Assembly (NCBI GenBank): GCA_025094145.1 | Contig: JALLLS010000084.1 | Location: 1-64,000 of the forward strand | Reading direction: 5' to 3' | Source: Spinellus fusiger | Taxonomy: Eukaryota; Mucoromycota; Mucoromycetes; Mucorales; Phycomycetaceae | Length of the DNA: 64,000 nucleotides | In this document: in pieces, positions 12,310 to 24,900 of the stretch | Layout: the number at the start of each line of letters is the position of its first letter | Position numbering within the stretch: position 1 is the stretch's first letter | Made by a program: the position numbers and the translations under genes | Notes under the pieces: model-generated | What the model was told of the DNA's origin: nothing | The model's input: only the letters and a program-made list of their open reading frames with translations | The model's database searches: none

Positions 12310-14970
12310 ATGAATCCACTCGATTATCCTCCTTTATCCACTCCAGTCAACAATCTTTTTCCAGATTTTGAGACAAACATTTGTGCCACAGCTGGTTCGT
12401 CAGAAAACCATACAACAAACTCTATCTTTTCATCTATTTATCCTATCACTGATGAAATATCTACCCCTATTTGTCTTTCACCCTATACACTTCTCGACTA
12501 TCTTGGCACAGCAGACCCATGTGTACCGATGACTCTTGGTATTGATCGAAGCATCACGACTACACAGGAAACATCTGAGCTGGCTGACAGTAATAGTATT
12601 AAGGTGAATAAACAAGAAACTAGCCTATATACTATAAATAAATAGATGATATATTTTTAATTCTTTTTTTTAATTCTTTATTTACATCTATTAACTATAA
12701 CAATTAGGATCTTTGTCTACCAAGTTTGAAAACATTAAAGACAGTACACTCCCTTGAACAATCTCAACCACTCATCAAAGAGAGGTAAGATGAATTCTAT
12801 TCTATTCTATTCTATTCTATTCTATTCTATTCTATTCTATTCTTTCTTTCTTTCATGTATATATCAGTATAGTGTAGTGTAGATATATTTCTATTCATTT
12901 ATAAACAAAGTGTGTGAATAAAAGGCAATAAATGTTATTTACTCTAACCTTGCCAACATATTTATCTCTCTTTCTCTTTCTCTTTATAAATCATACCAAT
13001 CTTAGTGCTATAGAAGAGATGAGCCCAACGAAGAAACCGTCATCATATAAACCTCCCCAAGACAATAATGAGTAAGTCCTATTATTATTATTTTCACTTT
13101 ATATATAATTATAATAATAATAGTTAATATCTATTTGTTGATTGTTCTATTTGTCATTAGTCTTTATATCCGAATCGGTGGTATTCCTAAGAAAGGTGCC
13201 AAGTCTCGTGTCGAAACGCAAATCAAACTTTCTATTCAATTATTAACAAAGAAAGGAACATGTGCTACTTCATGGCGCTACCTGCGATTACCAGAAAAAA
13301 CACTGACTCGTTCAAAGTTACAAAAGAGTCTTCATTCATCTTTTCAAGATAAATATGCACTGGATCTTCACACGAATGACTCTGAGATATTAGACATGGA
13401 AGCCAGAGTGGTATGTGAATCAGATCCTCACAAGAAAGTTGAGATGTGTGCGAGATGTGTGCGGCGTGAAGTAAGTCATCAAACAACATTAACTAGAAAA
13501 AAAACTAGTAACATAGTAATACTAGACCTTGACTCATGACTGTGTGTTGTTGGTTTCTAGAGAAAACGAGCAGAACGCAGACGTTCTAGTAAAATCAACA
13601 CTTTTCATCATTTGGCTTCTGAACACCAACTTGATTCCAATGCAAAAAACACTTCTTATGTAGATAGCTCTTATGAAATTGAAAAGGAGAAGGTTTTACT
13701 GTTGAGTTCTGATCCATTGATGAGTTTCAGCTCTGGGGAAGCGACCCTCTCTCTTCGTATTACATGTTATTGCAGACACCACCGTGAGCGTACAGGATTT
13801 CGGTAAGAGAATAGATTGGTTTTATACATACACATACACATACGAGAAGATGAGTCGGGAAGAGTGTGTGTGTGTGAGTGAAAATGGAAAAGTAAAGAAC
13901 ATTTGTATTTATTTAATTAAGTACTTAGTGTCCTATTTTTCATGCGAGACTCCACAGGAACCATCATTGCTACTGGAAAATCACCCTCTATTATGATTAC
14001 AGACGACCATAAAAGTATCAAGTCACAGGTGGCTCGAAAGAAAGAAGTTAGTGAAGCAGATATATTCACAGCAAAAAGATCTTTCAGACAAAAACAATGT
14101 CAACAAAGTGGATCTTTATTTACTACTTTATCAGAATTCTCTTCATCTTTTCAAATCAGTCCTCCACCTACACCAGAGGCTTGTTCGCCCTTTTCTACTC
14201 ATTCACATTCTAAACTATATGATAATGAAGATCATCCCAGCACCCTGCCCTATTTAAAGGAATTGACTCTACCATTTGCAAGCACAGAGTCCTACATTCC
14301 ATCTGTAACTTCAAGGACAATAGCCCATACTAAAGAAACATTAGCCAATCAACACCCCTCTTTTCAGAATACTACACTATGCCTACCTCCCATGCATTAT
14401 CCTAGCCATACCATCTCTCCACCTCCATTACTAGAGTTGATTGTTCCAACCAATGGATTTACCTATGGTGGCACTGAGGTCACACTTCTAGGCTCAGGAT
14501 TCTCGCAGGATTCGGTCTGCTACTTTGGTGACCAGGCAGCTGTTCCATTCTACTGGAGCCCAACCACTCTTATCTGTCTTCTTCCACCCGTCTCTCACCC
14601 TGGCCCAGTGGTGGTTACCCTTCAAAGCCCTTCGATTGGGAGCACTCTCAACTCCAAGACAACCACTACTGTATTTGATTATTATGAACCTACAGAACAA
14701 GCTTTTATTGAATTGGCACTCCAAGTCATAGGCATGAAAATGACAGGAAAATTGCAAGATGCAAAACAAATTGCTATGCATGTCATTCGCCATGGATGTA
14801 ATATGGCTCAGAGTTTACAGCCACAGGCTCTACCCTCGCTGCTACCTACAGTCGATACATCCTACTCTAATGCTAAAGAGACTTTTGTCAAACGGGAAGA
14901 AATGTTCAAGAGAGAGACTTCTTTCACTACCTCCTCTTATAGGGGAGTTCAAAGGTGGTTTCCTGTTTAG
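12310..14970 (+). CDS. Spt23/Mga2-like IPT/TIG-domain transcription regulator, short form
   Basis: Likely regulator related to yeast Spt23/Mga2, which control fatty-acid desaturase genes. Six exons are supported: 12310-12602, 12708-12786, about 13005-13070, about 13157-13470, 13561-13802, 13929-14970. The Spt23/Mga2 N-terminal DNA-binding-like domain is clear: KSRVETQIKLSIQLLTKKGT, SWRYLRLPE, then VVCESDPHKKVEMCARCVRRE|RKRAERR and ITCYCRHHRERTGFR|VLFFMRDSTG...PIMITDDHKS-like. The IPT/TIG domain follows (about 14410-14690: VPTNGFTYGGTEVTLLGSGF). The protein then ends about 90 residues later with no ankyrin repeats and no C-terminal transmembrane anchor, both of which define membrane-tethered Spt23/Mga2. 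Intron 2 carries a TTCTA microsatellite. It could be a soluble paralogue or a 3'-truncated copy. Confidence 0.8.
12790..12845 (+). repeat. (ATTCT)n microsatellite in an intron
   Basis: About ten tandem copies of ATTCT directly after the splice donor of exon 2 of the Spt23/Mga2-like gene. It is intronic and does not disturb the reading frame. Confidence 0.9.
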
Positions 14971-15760
14971 AGAGTCCCACATTTGCTATTTCTGCTGCTC
15001 ATTTTTTTTATTTACACTCTAATGATTATTATCATTATCATGGCACAAGAGGTGATATACTTGAACACTCTTTTGGTGTAGGTCAAGAAACAATGTGGAT
15101 CTCATCAATAGTGAATATCAGAAGAACAGCCATGCCTATGATCTCTCTATGACCTATCTATGTATATTCATAAACTAACAACTGAGTGGAGTCTCATTAT
15201 TACTACTATTATCTACCATGTGGAAAAAGAAAGCATTCTATTATTATCATTATTATCATTATTGTATATAAACACATCCCATACTATTGCCATTCTTGTC
15301 GAGTTTCTAGTCAATAAATGGATATAGGTTTAGATATAAAGATTACTCATTTACTCATTTATTTATTTATTTATTTATTAATTAATTAATACAGTTTTTC
15401 TTTAAAAAATAATTCAAAAGGAAAAAGTTGTAAACATATCCAACTATTGTATAGTGGTAAGCAGGACCTCTCTGAGTCTGAATGTATCTATCGTTTATGC
15501 TACCACGGCGTATTTAAAAGGCCTAAATTTACACCCTTCAGAAGATAAATAAATAAGAAATAAAAATAAAATGCACCTCTCTGATGTTTTCCTTTATCAA
15601 AGGATAAGAGAAGTCTATGAGTCCATGGCATTAATAACAATAATAACAATAATAACAATAATAACAATAATAACAATAACAATAATAATAACACTTATAA
15701 TAACAATAATCAAATAACAGACATGCCTATCTTACTCATTCTCTTCTCTTGTTGTCTTTA
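14971..15760. other. Intergenic region between convergent genes, with AT-rich simple repeats
   Basis: Shared 3' region of the Spt23/Mga2-like gene and LST8. It contains ATTT/TTAT tracts near 15355-15390 and an interrupted AATAAC/AATAAT microsatellite at about 15630-15710. That repeat gives a spurious poly-Leu frame on the minus strand. No gene was seen. Confidence 0.7.
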
Positions 15761-17572
15761 TCAAGTATAGCCAATAGAAAGGTCATTCAATGCAACACAC
15801 ACAGCTGCTTTGTTATGTCCGTTGTATTGACGGATTGTTTCTCCCTGAGAAAGCTCCCAAAGCCTAGCCACATGATCCGAAGAAGCTATACAACAGAGGC
15901 TTCCTGTAAGTAGTCTGATGTCTTGTGCAGATTCTTTTGTTTTCTTTCTCTCTGGAGAATTCAACAGGATGTTTACCTGTGACCAAGTAAGCTGAATCGG
16001 CAGAAAATCCACAATCCCATACCCACCGTTGATGTCCAGTCAGAGTCATTTCTAATTTAAAGCCTTCTTCTGTATTCCACAGTTTGACGGTTTTATCGGC
16101 AGAGCATGTGGCTAATAATCTACACATTCATACCCACACACACCACAGTCAGTCTTGTTGTTTTCATAGGCATACCCACACACACACACACTTTCTCTAT
16201 GGATGGGACCTACTTTGTATCGGGACTCAATACACATCTTAAGATATAGTCGGAGTGGGCTGACCATTTATGAAGGGGTTCAATGTCACAAGGCTCAGAA
16301 GTCATATCTGACATCTTCCATACATAGCAGTTGCCCTTTTATATGTGTGTATACAATAGTCATAGTAGTCATAGTAGTCATAGTAATAACAATAACAATA
16401 ACAATAACACAATCCCAGCAGCATCAACATCAACACCACAGTAAAAGGACGGGGTTAATAAAGTGCATAGTGCATGCAGTATGTATTTATTAAGCAACCT
16501 TTTATCAATAGAGTGAGAAATTGACTTGCCTTATTATTGACAGCCACCAGCATGGATCCATCTGAAGCAACACTGACTGAGCGCATAGGAACACCCTCTT
16601 CAGGTACCTTTACTCACCCAGTGAGATTCTATTCTCAAGCAGTGTGTTCCCTAGAAGCACTCCCACTCACTTACCAATTCATGAGTACAGGCATGGGCAG
16701 TCAGATCCCATATCTTTACACTGCCATTCTGATCACAGGTAATGAGCTCTCCTTGGTTAGCATGCATTACAGCGTCATTGATCGGTGCTCCATTATCAAA
16801 GTTACGTGTCAATACAGCATTGCATCCTGCTCTAAGAGATGTTACATGTCATGGTTTTGTTTTCTAATGGCACACCACACTGCACTACAGAGAATTGGTA
16901 GCATGTATACCTTGTATCCCATATCTTCAAATGTCCATCCTCACTAGCAGTGTACATCCACCTTCCTTCGCCATGGAACCCAGTGGCAGTGATGTTGCCT
17001 GTATGTTCACCAAACACAACAAACTACAATGGAGGTGGTAGAGAAGTGTACATGTCAGCCAATCATTATTATTATTATCACCACCACTACTCCTACTCCT
17101 ACTCCTTACAGGATTGCCATTGGTACTGTTGATATCATACAGTCTTACGCTATGATTTCCTATAGAATAGAATAGAACAGCACATTGCATGGTGTGTTAT
17201 TCAATAAAAGAACATATATTCTTCACTGATTCTTCTGCTATCTATCTCTTCTATATACCTGAAGCAGCCAACACTGTCTTGTCAGGAGAAATACAGAGCC
17301 TATTGACTTGCTTTAATGAATAAACTTCATCAGTACACATTCAGCTCTCTCTCTCTCTCTACACTCATCTCCATAGGCGTATTACTTACAGAGTCGGCGT
17401 GTTGTATTGTGCGTGAACATATTCCACTAAGGGCTTCCCAAAAGCGTATCGTATTGTCATACCCGGCAGTAACAAGAATAACAGAGTGCACGTCGTTTTG
17501 TAATGACTGCGAGTATTGCTGCATCTGAGCATAATGCTGTTCAGACGAGGGTGTGGGCTGAACTTCTGACAT
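15761..17572 (-). CDS. LST8: Target of rapamycin complex subunit LST8 (WD40)
   Basis: WD40 beta-propeller that binds the kinase domain of TOR and is shared by TORC1 and TORC2. Start at 17572 ([10 protein letters not shown]). After a short N-terminus come [20 protein letters not shown] and [11 protein letters not shown], highly characteristic of LST8. Further exons carry [12 protein letters not shown] (~17140), [20 protein letters not shown] and [13 protein letters not shown] (~16990), then a blade near 16700-16550, [20 protein letters not shown] (~16100) and [29 protein letters not shown] (15890-15780). The stop is at 15761. At least seven exons with short introns; one intron near 16370-16410 holds simple repeats. 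It is divergently arranged with the bL19m gene, leaving about 380 bp between start codons. The family assignment is firm; some internal exon edges were not fixed. Confidence 0.93.
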
Positions 17573-17953
17573 GGCACAAGAGAAGGACAAATTCAATAAA
17601 ATAAAATAGAGATTAGTATCAAATAAGAGATTGGCTTTTTTTTCTTTTTTTTCTTTCTTTTTTCTTTTTTATTACTACGATGAATTCAATCCGCGCTCGA
17701 TCTCATTGACTCCACCACTGCCTTGTGGGAAAGAGAAAGAGAAAAGAAAAAGAAAAAAAAGTCTCTTTCTTGAGTGTGACGTGGTTTTCTGTCTGTCCTT
17801 CTTTTGGGGAATTCAGGTCATAACACTACTGCTACCACTGTCACTGTCACTGTCACTGTCAGTCACTCACACACACACACACACACACCCACTCACTCAC
17901 TCACTCACATACCCCACCAGTCACACCTGCTCACTGGTCTTCTTCTCGCTGCC
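17573..17953. promoter_or_regulatory. Bidirectional promoter region between LST8 and bL19m
   Basis: About 380 bp separate the two divergent start codons. The segment holds T/C-rich tracts (17636-17670), a purine tract (17730-17760) and a CACTGT / (CA)n / CACT microsatellite (about 17838-17910) just upstream of the bL19m ATG. No canonical TATA box is evident. The regulatory role is inferred from the gene arrangement only. Confidence 0.45.
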
Positions 17954-18622
17954 ATGTTGACTATTCTTCGCACAACTGCTGTTCAATGGACCACCCGTCC
18001 CACTCTTCTCAAGGCACTCTCCACTCATGGAGCCCAATGTAAACTAGTGCTCCGAGAAGAGTTCCTTCCTTTCTTAATAATAATAGAATAGTAATGGAAA
18101 CAGAAAAAAAGAAAAAGAAACACAGCACTTACCTCCTGCCTTGTTCTTGTTATAGCCCACCTGTCCACAAAGGCAGTGACTGAAGACGCCACCCACCCCA
18201 AGCCTATCAAAGACATTATGCAGTATGTCACAAAGCAACACATTGCACAGGCCAACACCGACGGACGCCAACAACTCTTTGACCGTCGCTCTCCCAACTG
18301 TGTGAAGCCAGGGGATGTTATGCTGGTAGAAACACTCAACTCCACCAAGGACACCAGCACCTCTACTTTTATGGGAGTGTGCATTGCTATCCGTCGCAAG
18401 GGCATTGACACCAACTTCACTCTTCGCAATATTGTGATACGTGTGGGTGTAGAACAGAGATTCTCCCTGTATTCTCCCTTGGTGAAGAGTGTGAGTGTGA
18501 TCCCCACCACCACAGAACACCAGTTCAGACGTGCCAAGTTGTTCTATCTGAGAGAGCAGCCTGGGAGAGTGTTCAATCAGCTACAGACATTATGGAAGCG
18601 TAGACAGGCAGAGAAGAAGTAG
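17954..18622 (+). CDS. Mitochondrial large-subunit ribosomal protein bL19m
   Basis: Component of the mitochondrial ribosome large subunit. Two exons, 17954-18038 and 18156-18622, join in phase as HGAQ|SHLSTKAV, giving a basic N-terminal presequence (MLTILRTTAVQWTTRPTLLK). The mature part carries the bL19 core: FDRRSPNCVKPGDVMLVE, FMGVCIAIRRKGIDTNFTLR, VGVEQRFSLYSPLVKSVSVI and RRAKLFYLREQPGRV. At 183 residues it is close to other fungal bL19m proteins (yeast Img1). The 3' end faces the vacuolar protease gene tail-to-tail with 235 bp between stops. An AGTAAAT-type repeat lies just after the stop. Confidence 0.92.
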
Positions 18623-18639
18623 TTGTGTCTCTTCTAATA

Positions 18640-18740
18640 ATAAAAATAATAAAAATAATAAAAATAATAAATAGTAGTAAATAGTAAATAGTAAATAATA
18701 AATAGTAAATAGTAAATAGTAAATAGTAAATAGTAAATAA
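18640..18740 (+). repeat. AATAATAA / AGTAAAT tandem repeat after bL19m
   Basis: A run of ATAATAAAA units passes into about ten copies of AGTAAAT/AATAGTA. It lies in the shared 3' region of two convergent genes. Confidence 0.85.
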
Positions 18741-18857
18741 AGAGAGAGGAGAGAAACAAAAAGATCAATAAACATACGTTTTGTTCATTCTTTCCTTATT
18801 TCCTCATTTCCTTCATGTATTCCTATAGATAGATACGAACTTTATTACTGTATGGGA

Positions 18858-21800
18858 TCAAAGAGGAAGATGGGGATAGTAATGCACCATGGCCAATCCA
18901 ATGCCACCTCGCATAGTGAGGAAAGAGGATCCAGAGAGACGGTTACGAAGAGTGGAATAAGCAGGCATTTCACCCTCAGTCCAGTCGTCATAGATGCAGC
19001 TCACAAGAGGAGACAGGGAGAGAGAGTGGGGATACTCCAGCTGCCACACCATTGGCTTTCGTTCATCGTTCTTGTAGGCAACAAGGGATCCAATGGTATC
19101 AGGACGCTCTGCTTGGTTGTTGATGACAGGAAGACTGTTGATCCATGCCTTGACCGTGCTGTTGGCATGGCTGAACTTCAATTGGCACAAAAGACTGTTC
19201 TTCACCTGGGCAGTGATGGTGGCCTGGCACAATGCATCATCACACGTACTGGTGTGGGTGATGTTGATTTCATGGGGCTGGGCAGCATACATAGGGACAC
19301 GCTCTGTCTGGTAGGTGCAGCGTGTCTGGTAAGAGAGTGGGTTGGGCCCACACTGCAGTGTTCTGAGCTCGTCTCCTGTCAGGGCCTCTTCCAGTGTAGA
19401 TTGGATGGTTGTGGATCCAGTGATAAGACTGACAGTAGACAAGGACTCAGTGGCATTGTATTCTTGGTTGAATAGAATGCGGTTAGGAGAGTATTGCTCG
19501 TTAAAGGGACTCAGGGATGTGGTGATAAAGAAGAGGAGAACGAGGAGAATGGCAAGGTATCGCACCATTTCTGTCTTGCAGTGCACTGTCTGTACCCATG
19601 GCAGAAGATGGAGGGCAATGATCAATACAGGGACAGCAATAAGGACATAGACTGGTGCATTCACAAGAGAGCATAAGTAGACCCTTCTTCACTCCTTTCC
19701 TTCACTCTTTCCTACCTGTGACTTCGGGTGTACCATCAGCAGTGGTGTGTCGCATGGAGTCGACTCCCAACATGCACAGATCCACCATCAACGTGACAGG
19801 CATCAGCAGCTGAACAGCAAAAACAGCAAAAAGACGGTTAGAGTACTTATTCGCAGCAAATCTGTGGTAGAGGGCGGTGGCTGATGCACTGCTGATGAGG
19901 AAGAAGATGGCAGGGTAGATACCAGCATAGCCCTTTCCTGTGAGAATAGCAGCTACAAACAGCACCTCCCACCAAAAGAGGGTCAGGCCTTGGAGTTGCA
20001 CATCAAACTGAGTCATTGGAGCCAATGAAGCATGACGAGATGCCAGGTGAGAGAAGATCAATTGGGAGATAAGCAGACCCAACAGAGCAGTAAGGACGAT
20101 CAAGAATGTCACGCCATAAGCATTGCCATAGGTTGCCTGTGTGGTTTGGTTGGATATGTCCATCGATCCATTCATCAATCAATACATGCATGTCTTATAT
20201 GTATATATATATATATATAAAGATATTCATCTATGACTACACCTTACCGATGGACTCCAGAGAAGTAAGGCACCCGAGACAACCACAACCAACAAAAACA
20301 TAACAGACATGGCCAACAAGGCAGCTGCAAATCCCTTGAAGGCAACCAAGACCTCATTACGCACTGCATGCCATTTCTCCTCTGCTGTGTCCATAGTACG
20401 CACACGCAGGAAGGAGGCTAGGATGGCCAGGAGAGGCACTATCAACAGACCTGCTACATTCACTGCCTGTGCTGTGGTGAAGCTGTAGGCCAGCATAACA
20501 CGGCCCAGGATATCATAAAAAATGAAGTTTTCAATCTTAGCATTGTCAGGGGACAGTGGGTCGTGTTCGTTCTCCTGGACATCAATGCTACGGAGAGTGC
20601 TGAGGGCCATCTGTCCCATGTGCTGTAGGGCATTGGGTGTGGTGTGGACAAGATCATCACGAGAGGTGTGATAATAGGCGCGAGGGGTGTAGAAAGAAAG
20701 ATCAAGGCCTGGCACTCCATTGGCAGTAAAGACAGTGTAATCGGTATCACTACAACATGAACAGATCAATGGCCAATAACAATAGAGAAGAAAGAAGAAA
20801 GAAAGAAGAAAGAAGAAGAGAACCCTCTGTTTCCTGCCTTGTGGCTCAGAGGGAATGGATCCTTGATTGTTACCTTTTCAACAGGCCTGCTTGGAGCATG
20901 TCACTTCCCATAGTAGATCCATGGACAAAACGAGAAGTAGCAAGAGCACTCACAGCCTTGAGATTGTTTGCACGGAATAAAAGAGCACGTCCACCCGCAC
21001 CAGTGCCCTCTAATAGAACATGGGGTTATTATGAGTGAGTTGCTCTTTTCTCTTTCATCTGCACTATAGCCAACCACATTACCCAGATTAAGAAAGAGCT
21101 TAATTGTCTTCCACCAAGGATGGCGTATGAACTGCTCAGCACCCACCAACCCAGGCTCTTCAAAGTTGTTGAACAGAAAGACAATCGTATGGCGTGGTGG
21201 GTGGGCAATGAAGTAGCGGATCAATTCAATGGCCACAGCCACACCCATGCCATTGTCGGTTACGCCATGACTGGTAGAGACACTGTCTATAAAGAAAGAA
21301 CAAAGACCTGTCAGTGGACAAGTCATGGAAAGAAAGAATAAAAGAATAAAAGAATAAAAGAAGGACCAGTGCACTTACCATAGTGTGCATTCACAAGCAG
21401 GGCCTGTTCTGTGTTATTGTTCTGCCCCACCAATCGTAGTAGGACATTGCGAGACTCCACTGACCAATATTCATCTATCCATTGGATACTCTATGCATGA
21501 ATAACAGGTTGGCTAGAGCGCTCTTATAACTCACTCTTTGCAAATCTGTTCTTATTATACACAAGAGGTGTGGTGTCATTGGTCACCACATCCACTCTTA
21601 ATCCCTTTCTGCGGCCCTGCACCTGGAAATCCACAACCAAATCCACCAACCAGTCCTTAATGACAGCATTGCCGCGTTGGTTGGCAGAGTGGGGGGTATT
21701 GAACTTGCTAAGGTACTCGTTGTAGCTGTGGAGACCGGAGAACACATCCAGAGAATGTCTTGCGTCTGTATCAGACAGAGGATCGGGGAGTTTCTCACGC

Positions 21801-21982
21801 ACAAAAGACAGCACCAGGACAAAGACAGCAAGACAGGCAAACAGTGTCTTGTAGATAGGCAATGGTTGAGGTGGCTTGGTGGATTCTGTAGTTCTAGCCT
21901 GGGTAGGCAGAAGGGGGGTTCTTTCTGTTAACAGTGCACTACTACTCGTGGTGCCTGTCTCGGCCTCGGGTTGCAGAGACAT
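18858..21982 (-). CDS. PFF1: Vacuolar membrane M28 metallopeptidase (Pff1-like)
   Basis: Multi-pass vacuolar membrane protease of peptidase family M28. Start at 21982 (MSLQPEAETG); an upstream in-frame Met at 22156 would add a Ser/Phe-rich low-complexity stretch and is unlikely. One N-terminal TM helix (LFACLAVFVLVLSFV) precedes the lumenal peptidase domain. Zn ligands and catalytic residues of M28 are visible: NAHYDS (split by an intron at about 21285-21380), GVTDNGMG, NNFEEPGL and SDTDYTVF (~20750). A long membrane part follows with several helices (20450-19660), then a C-terminal lumenal domain ending at 18858 (CIYDDWTEGEMPAYSTL). At least six exons; intron edges between 21500 and 20200 follow short GT-AG introns. 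The length fits fungal vacuolar membrane proteases. Confidence 0.9.
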
Positions 21983-24900
21983 CACTGTTTTACTCTTGTA
22001 ACTGTGTGTGTGCTTAAGTAGGAGAGAGCTGAAAAGAAAGAAAAAGAGAAAAAGAGAAAATGAAAAGAAAGAGGAGGTGGTGGAGAATGAAGGCATCTTA
22101 ATTTTGTATACTTTTGTATAGAATATTCTTACTGCGTTATTACTAATTGCATACACTAGCCATAGTATGGGCTGAGTTGATGAACTATTAAAGAGCAGTG
22201 TTGATGCACTGATAAACTATCAAGCTGCTATAGCTACCACTGTAGAGTAAGAGCTACTGTCTTTTTCTTTTCTTGGCATGTTGTACAAGCTCACTGCTTC
22301 TTATTAAAAAATGGCCTACTATAGATAAGGAAGAGAGAGAAGAAAGAGAAAAGAAAGGGTAAGTAATTCACCCCATGCTACTAATGCACCACTAGCCATA
22401 GCCATAGCCATAGCCATAGACATAGACATAGACATTTATATCTCTATCTCTATCCATATGTGGACTTGTGTATTCCTCTATAGATTCTTTGGTCTCTTTT
22501 TCTGTTGTATTCTTTTAGGCACTTTCATCAAAGACAAGATCAAAGTCCTCAGTATCAGCACAAGTGTCCCAGAAAACAAGTCACATTCTACACACCAGGA
22601 GATTTGTCTGGCCTTTAAGCGGGGATATCTCCTTCCTTTTACGTCTAAAAAATTCTTGCTTTTTATGTATCTGTGTTTAAAATCAAAGGTTTGCAAGTAT
22701 CCAAATTATTATTTCTTTTTGTGGAATAGCTCAATATCAAATTGTATTATCAATAGAAAATAGTGTTTATGAATAAAATTGTTGATGGATAAAATTGTTT
22801 ATTGTAATAATATAGCTAATAATACTGTAGCTAATAACATACTATTACTATAGCTACTGCTGTTCTAGGTATATTCCTTCATAGCAATAGAATTTACACC
22901 CTAAAAGCCTTATGCTTTATCCTTGGGAGATAGATAACTATGCTCAGGAGTATACCCTAGACAACCTAGACACCTTAGACAGTATAGAAGGAAGAATAGA
23001 CCACCTGAGACTGACTTGAGAAAGAGTCTTAACTTATCTAATGACAGAAGAGTGCATTAGTAATAATTCAATCAAGAGAGATGATATGCTTACCTTGTAC
23101 TTCATACTTGTCTTGAGAATAATGAGTCATATATCATCTATTAAAATAAGTCAGTACTATGTCTTGTGGATTACATTGAACTCAAGCCCAGATGAAGACA
23201 CTGCTTACCTTTTTATCACTAGAATAGTCCTTGGTATTGTCTACAAACTCTTTCTATTGTTTTTCTTTGTTAATAACAGTACATTACCTTGCTTAGTTAT
23301 GCTCATCTTGACGAGTACTTGAGTGTTATACTGTAGGCTTATGGATAGCACATGTTAAACAATAAATACAGTGATTGAGTTGTAATGTCAGGTTTACTTC
23401 TTCCTTTTATCCAACTTTATAGTGTTTAATTACACAGTCCATAGTCAATGCTAAAACAGACAGACAGTGAAAAGGTTCTTTTCAAACACATTAGCCAACC
23501 AAAGAAATATTATGACTTTATTGTTCATGTATTTCTTTTTATATTCCAAAAATATTCTGTTGCTATGAGACAAGAGACACACAGAACCTCGTAAGGATGG
23601 CTACTCACACAGAAATTGATAGAAAAGAGAAGGATATGAAGTGACAGAAGGCAAGCTGGTAGTTGTAATAATAATGGCACCAATGTGGAGATAAAGAAAG
23701 AAAACAAGTCGAGAACAAGAAACAGTCTGTTGTTCAAGTTCTTAAAGCCTATCTTGTTTATACTCTAGGAAGCTGTTTGGATCAAAGTCTATTTTATTAA
23801 AGATATAGACAACTAAACTTTTATATTAGTTTTCAATTTCTTCTTTGACTATGAATTTGTCTAATTTGCTGTTCTCAAGCAATAGATATGGTCTTTATAG
23901 AACATTCAAGCAGACTGGGAAGGGTGGCTGCCCTATCCTACAGTGTGCATAATCTTGGTCCTGTATTTCAAGGCCATAGAATTCCATAAAGTGATTTTGT
24001 TGTAAAATATCTCCTTTATTTTGTAATAAAGGGCACTATGGTTATCAACAAGAACACTGGAGAGATAAATGTATAAATATTTGGTCTCTAGCAGAGACTA
24101 CAAAATAGAGTATTGGATACAAAGGCTAATCTAGGGAAATCAAAGAGGATACATGAACAGGAACACAGCATACGATTTGAGCACAACGGGTAACTAAACA
24201 ACTGTTCTTTAAGCAATTCTTTTCTTTTCTAAAATGTTGTTGTAATCTGCATTACTTTGGTAGTTATGATTAAGCAGATGACTTGTAAAATTTCGTTTTG
24301 TTCTCTTCTGTTCGGGTATTAATACCTGCTAATTACACTGTCTGTTGTTATTCATAACTTCTACCCTCTTTATTTTGTTTGTCTTTGTCTGGCATATAAA
24401 CCAACAGTTGTGATCTGGTAAGTGTTTGTGTATGTTTGTTATGTCTGACATATTAGTCAGTTTCTATTGTATATTCTTTTACTATAATAAACCCAGTGAA
24501 TCCATTACAAAGGCAAAGGCAAGAAGATGCCAATGCAAGAGTAATACGACACACACATAGAGTACATTAATACATCTCGAACTAATTGTTTTTAATATTA
24601 TTTTATTATTGAAAAGGGGTATTGGCACCTAAAAAGATTTGAGTATGATCCTACCAAACTGCCAGTTGCTGCTTATGGCAGAGGAATAAAAGGAAAGAAC
24701 ACTGCCAAGTCTAAAGGTCATTGTGTTGGTTTGCCAATAATTTTATATCAATCATTGAAAAAAGAGACAAAAGAGTGGAGATCTTCTTATGGTTGATGTT
24801 AATAAATTTCGAACATCGAGAGTAAACATAATTGACCTCTCACTAAATACAAAAAGCTCTTCTAACAGTTACTCTTATTTTTGTTCTCAAGATCTGCCAA

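Noticed and set aside
15500..15694. Poly-Leu protein on the minus strand
   Set aside because: It is produced by an AATAAC/AATAAT microsatellite in a 3' intergenic region.
18852..19475. 207-codon open frame on the plus strand
   Set aside because: It lies fully antisense to the C-terminal domain of the M28 vacuolar protease.
21983..22156. Longer N-terminus of the vacuolar protease starting at 22156
   Set aside because: The added residues are Ser/Phe/Leu low complexity from a purine/pyrimidine tract; MSLQPEAETG at 21982 is the natural start.
24000..24200. Further N-terminal part of the 24.6 kb Fanzor relic
   Set aside because: Short frames exist, but no motif such as the RuvC-I DPG region could be recognised, so it was not included.
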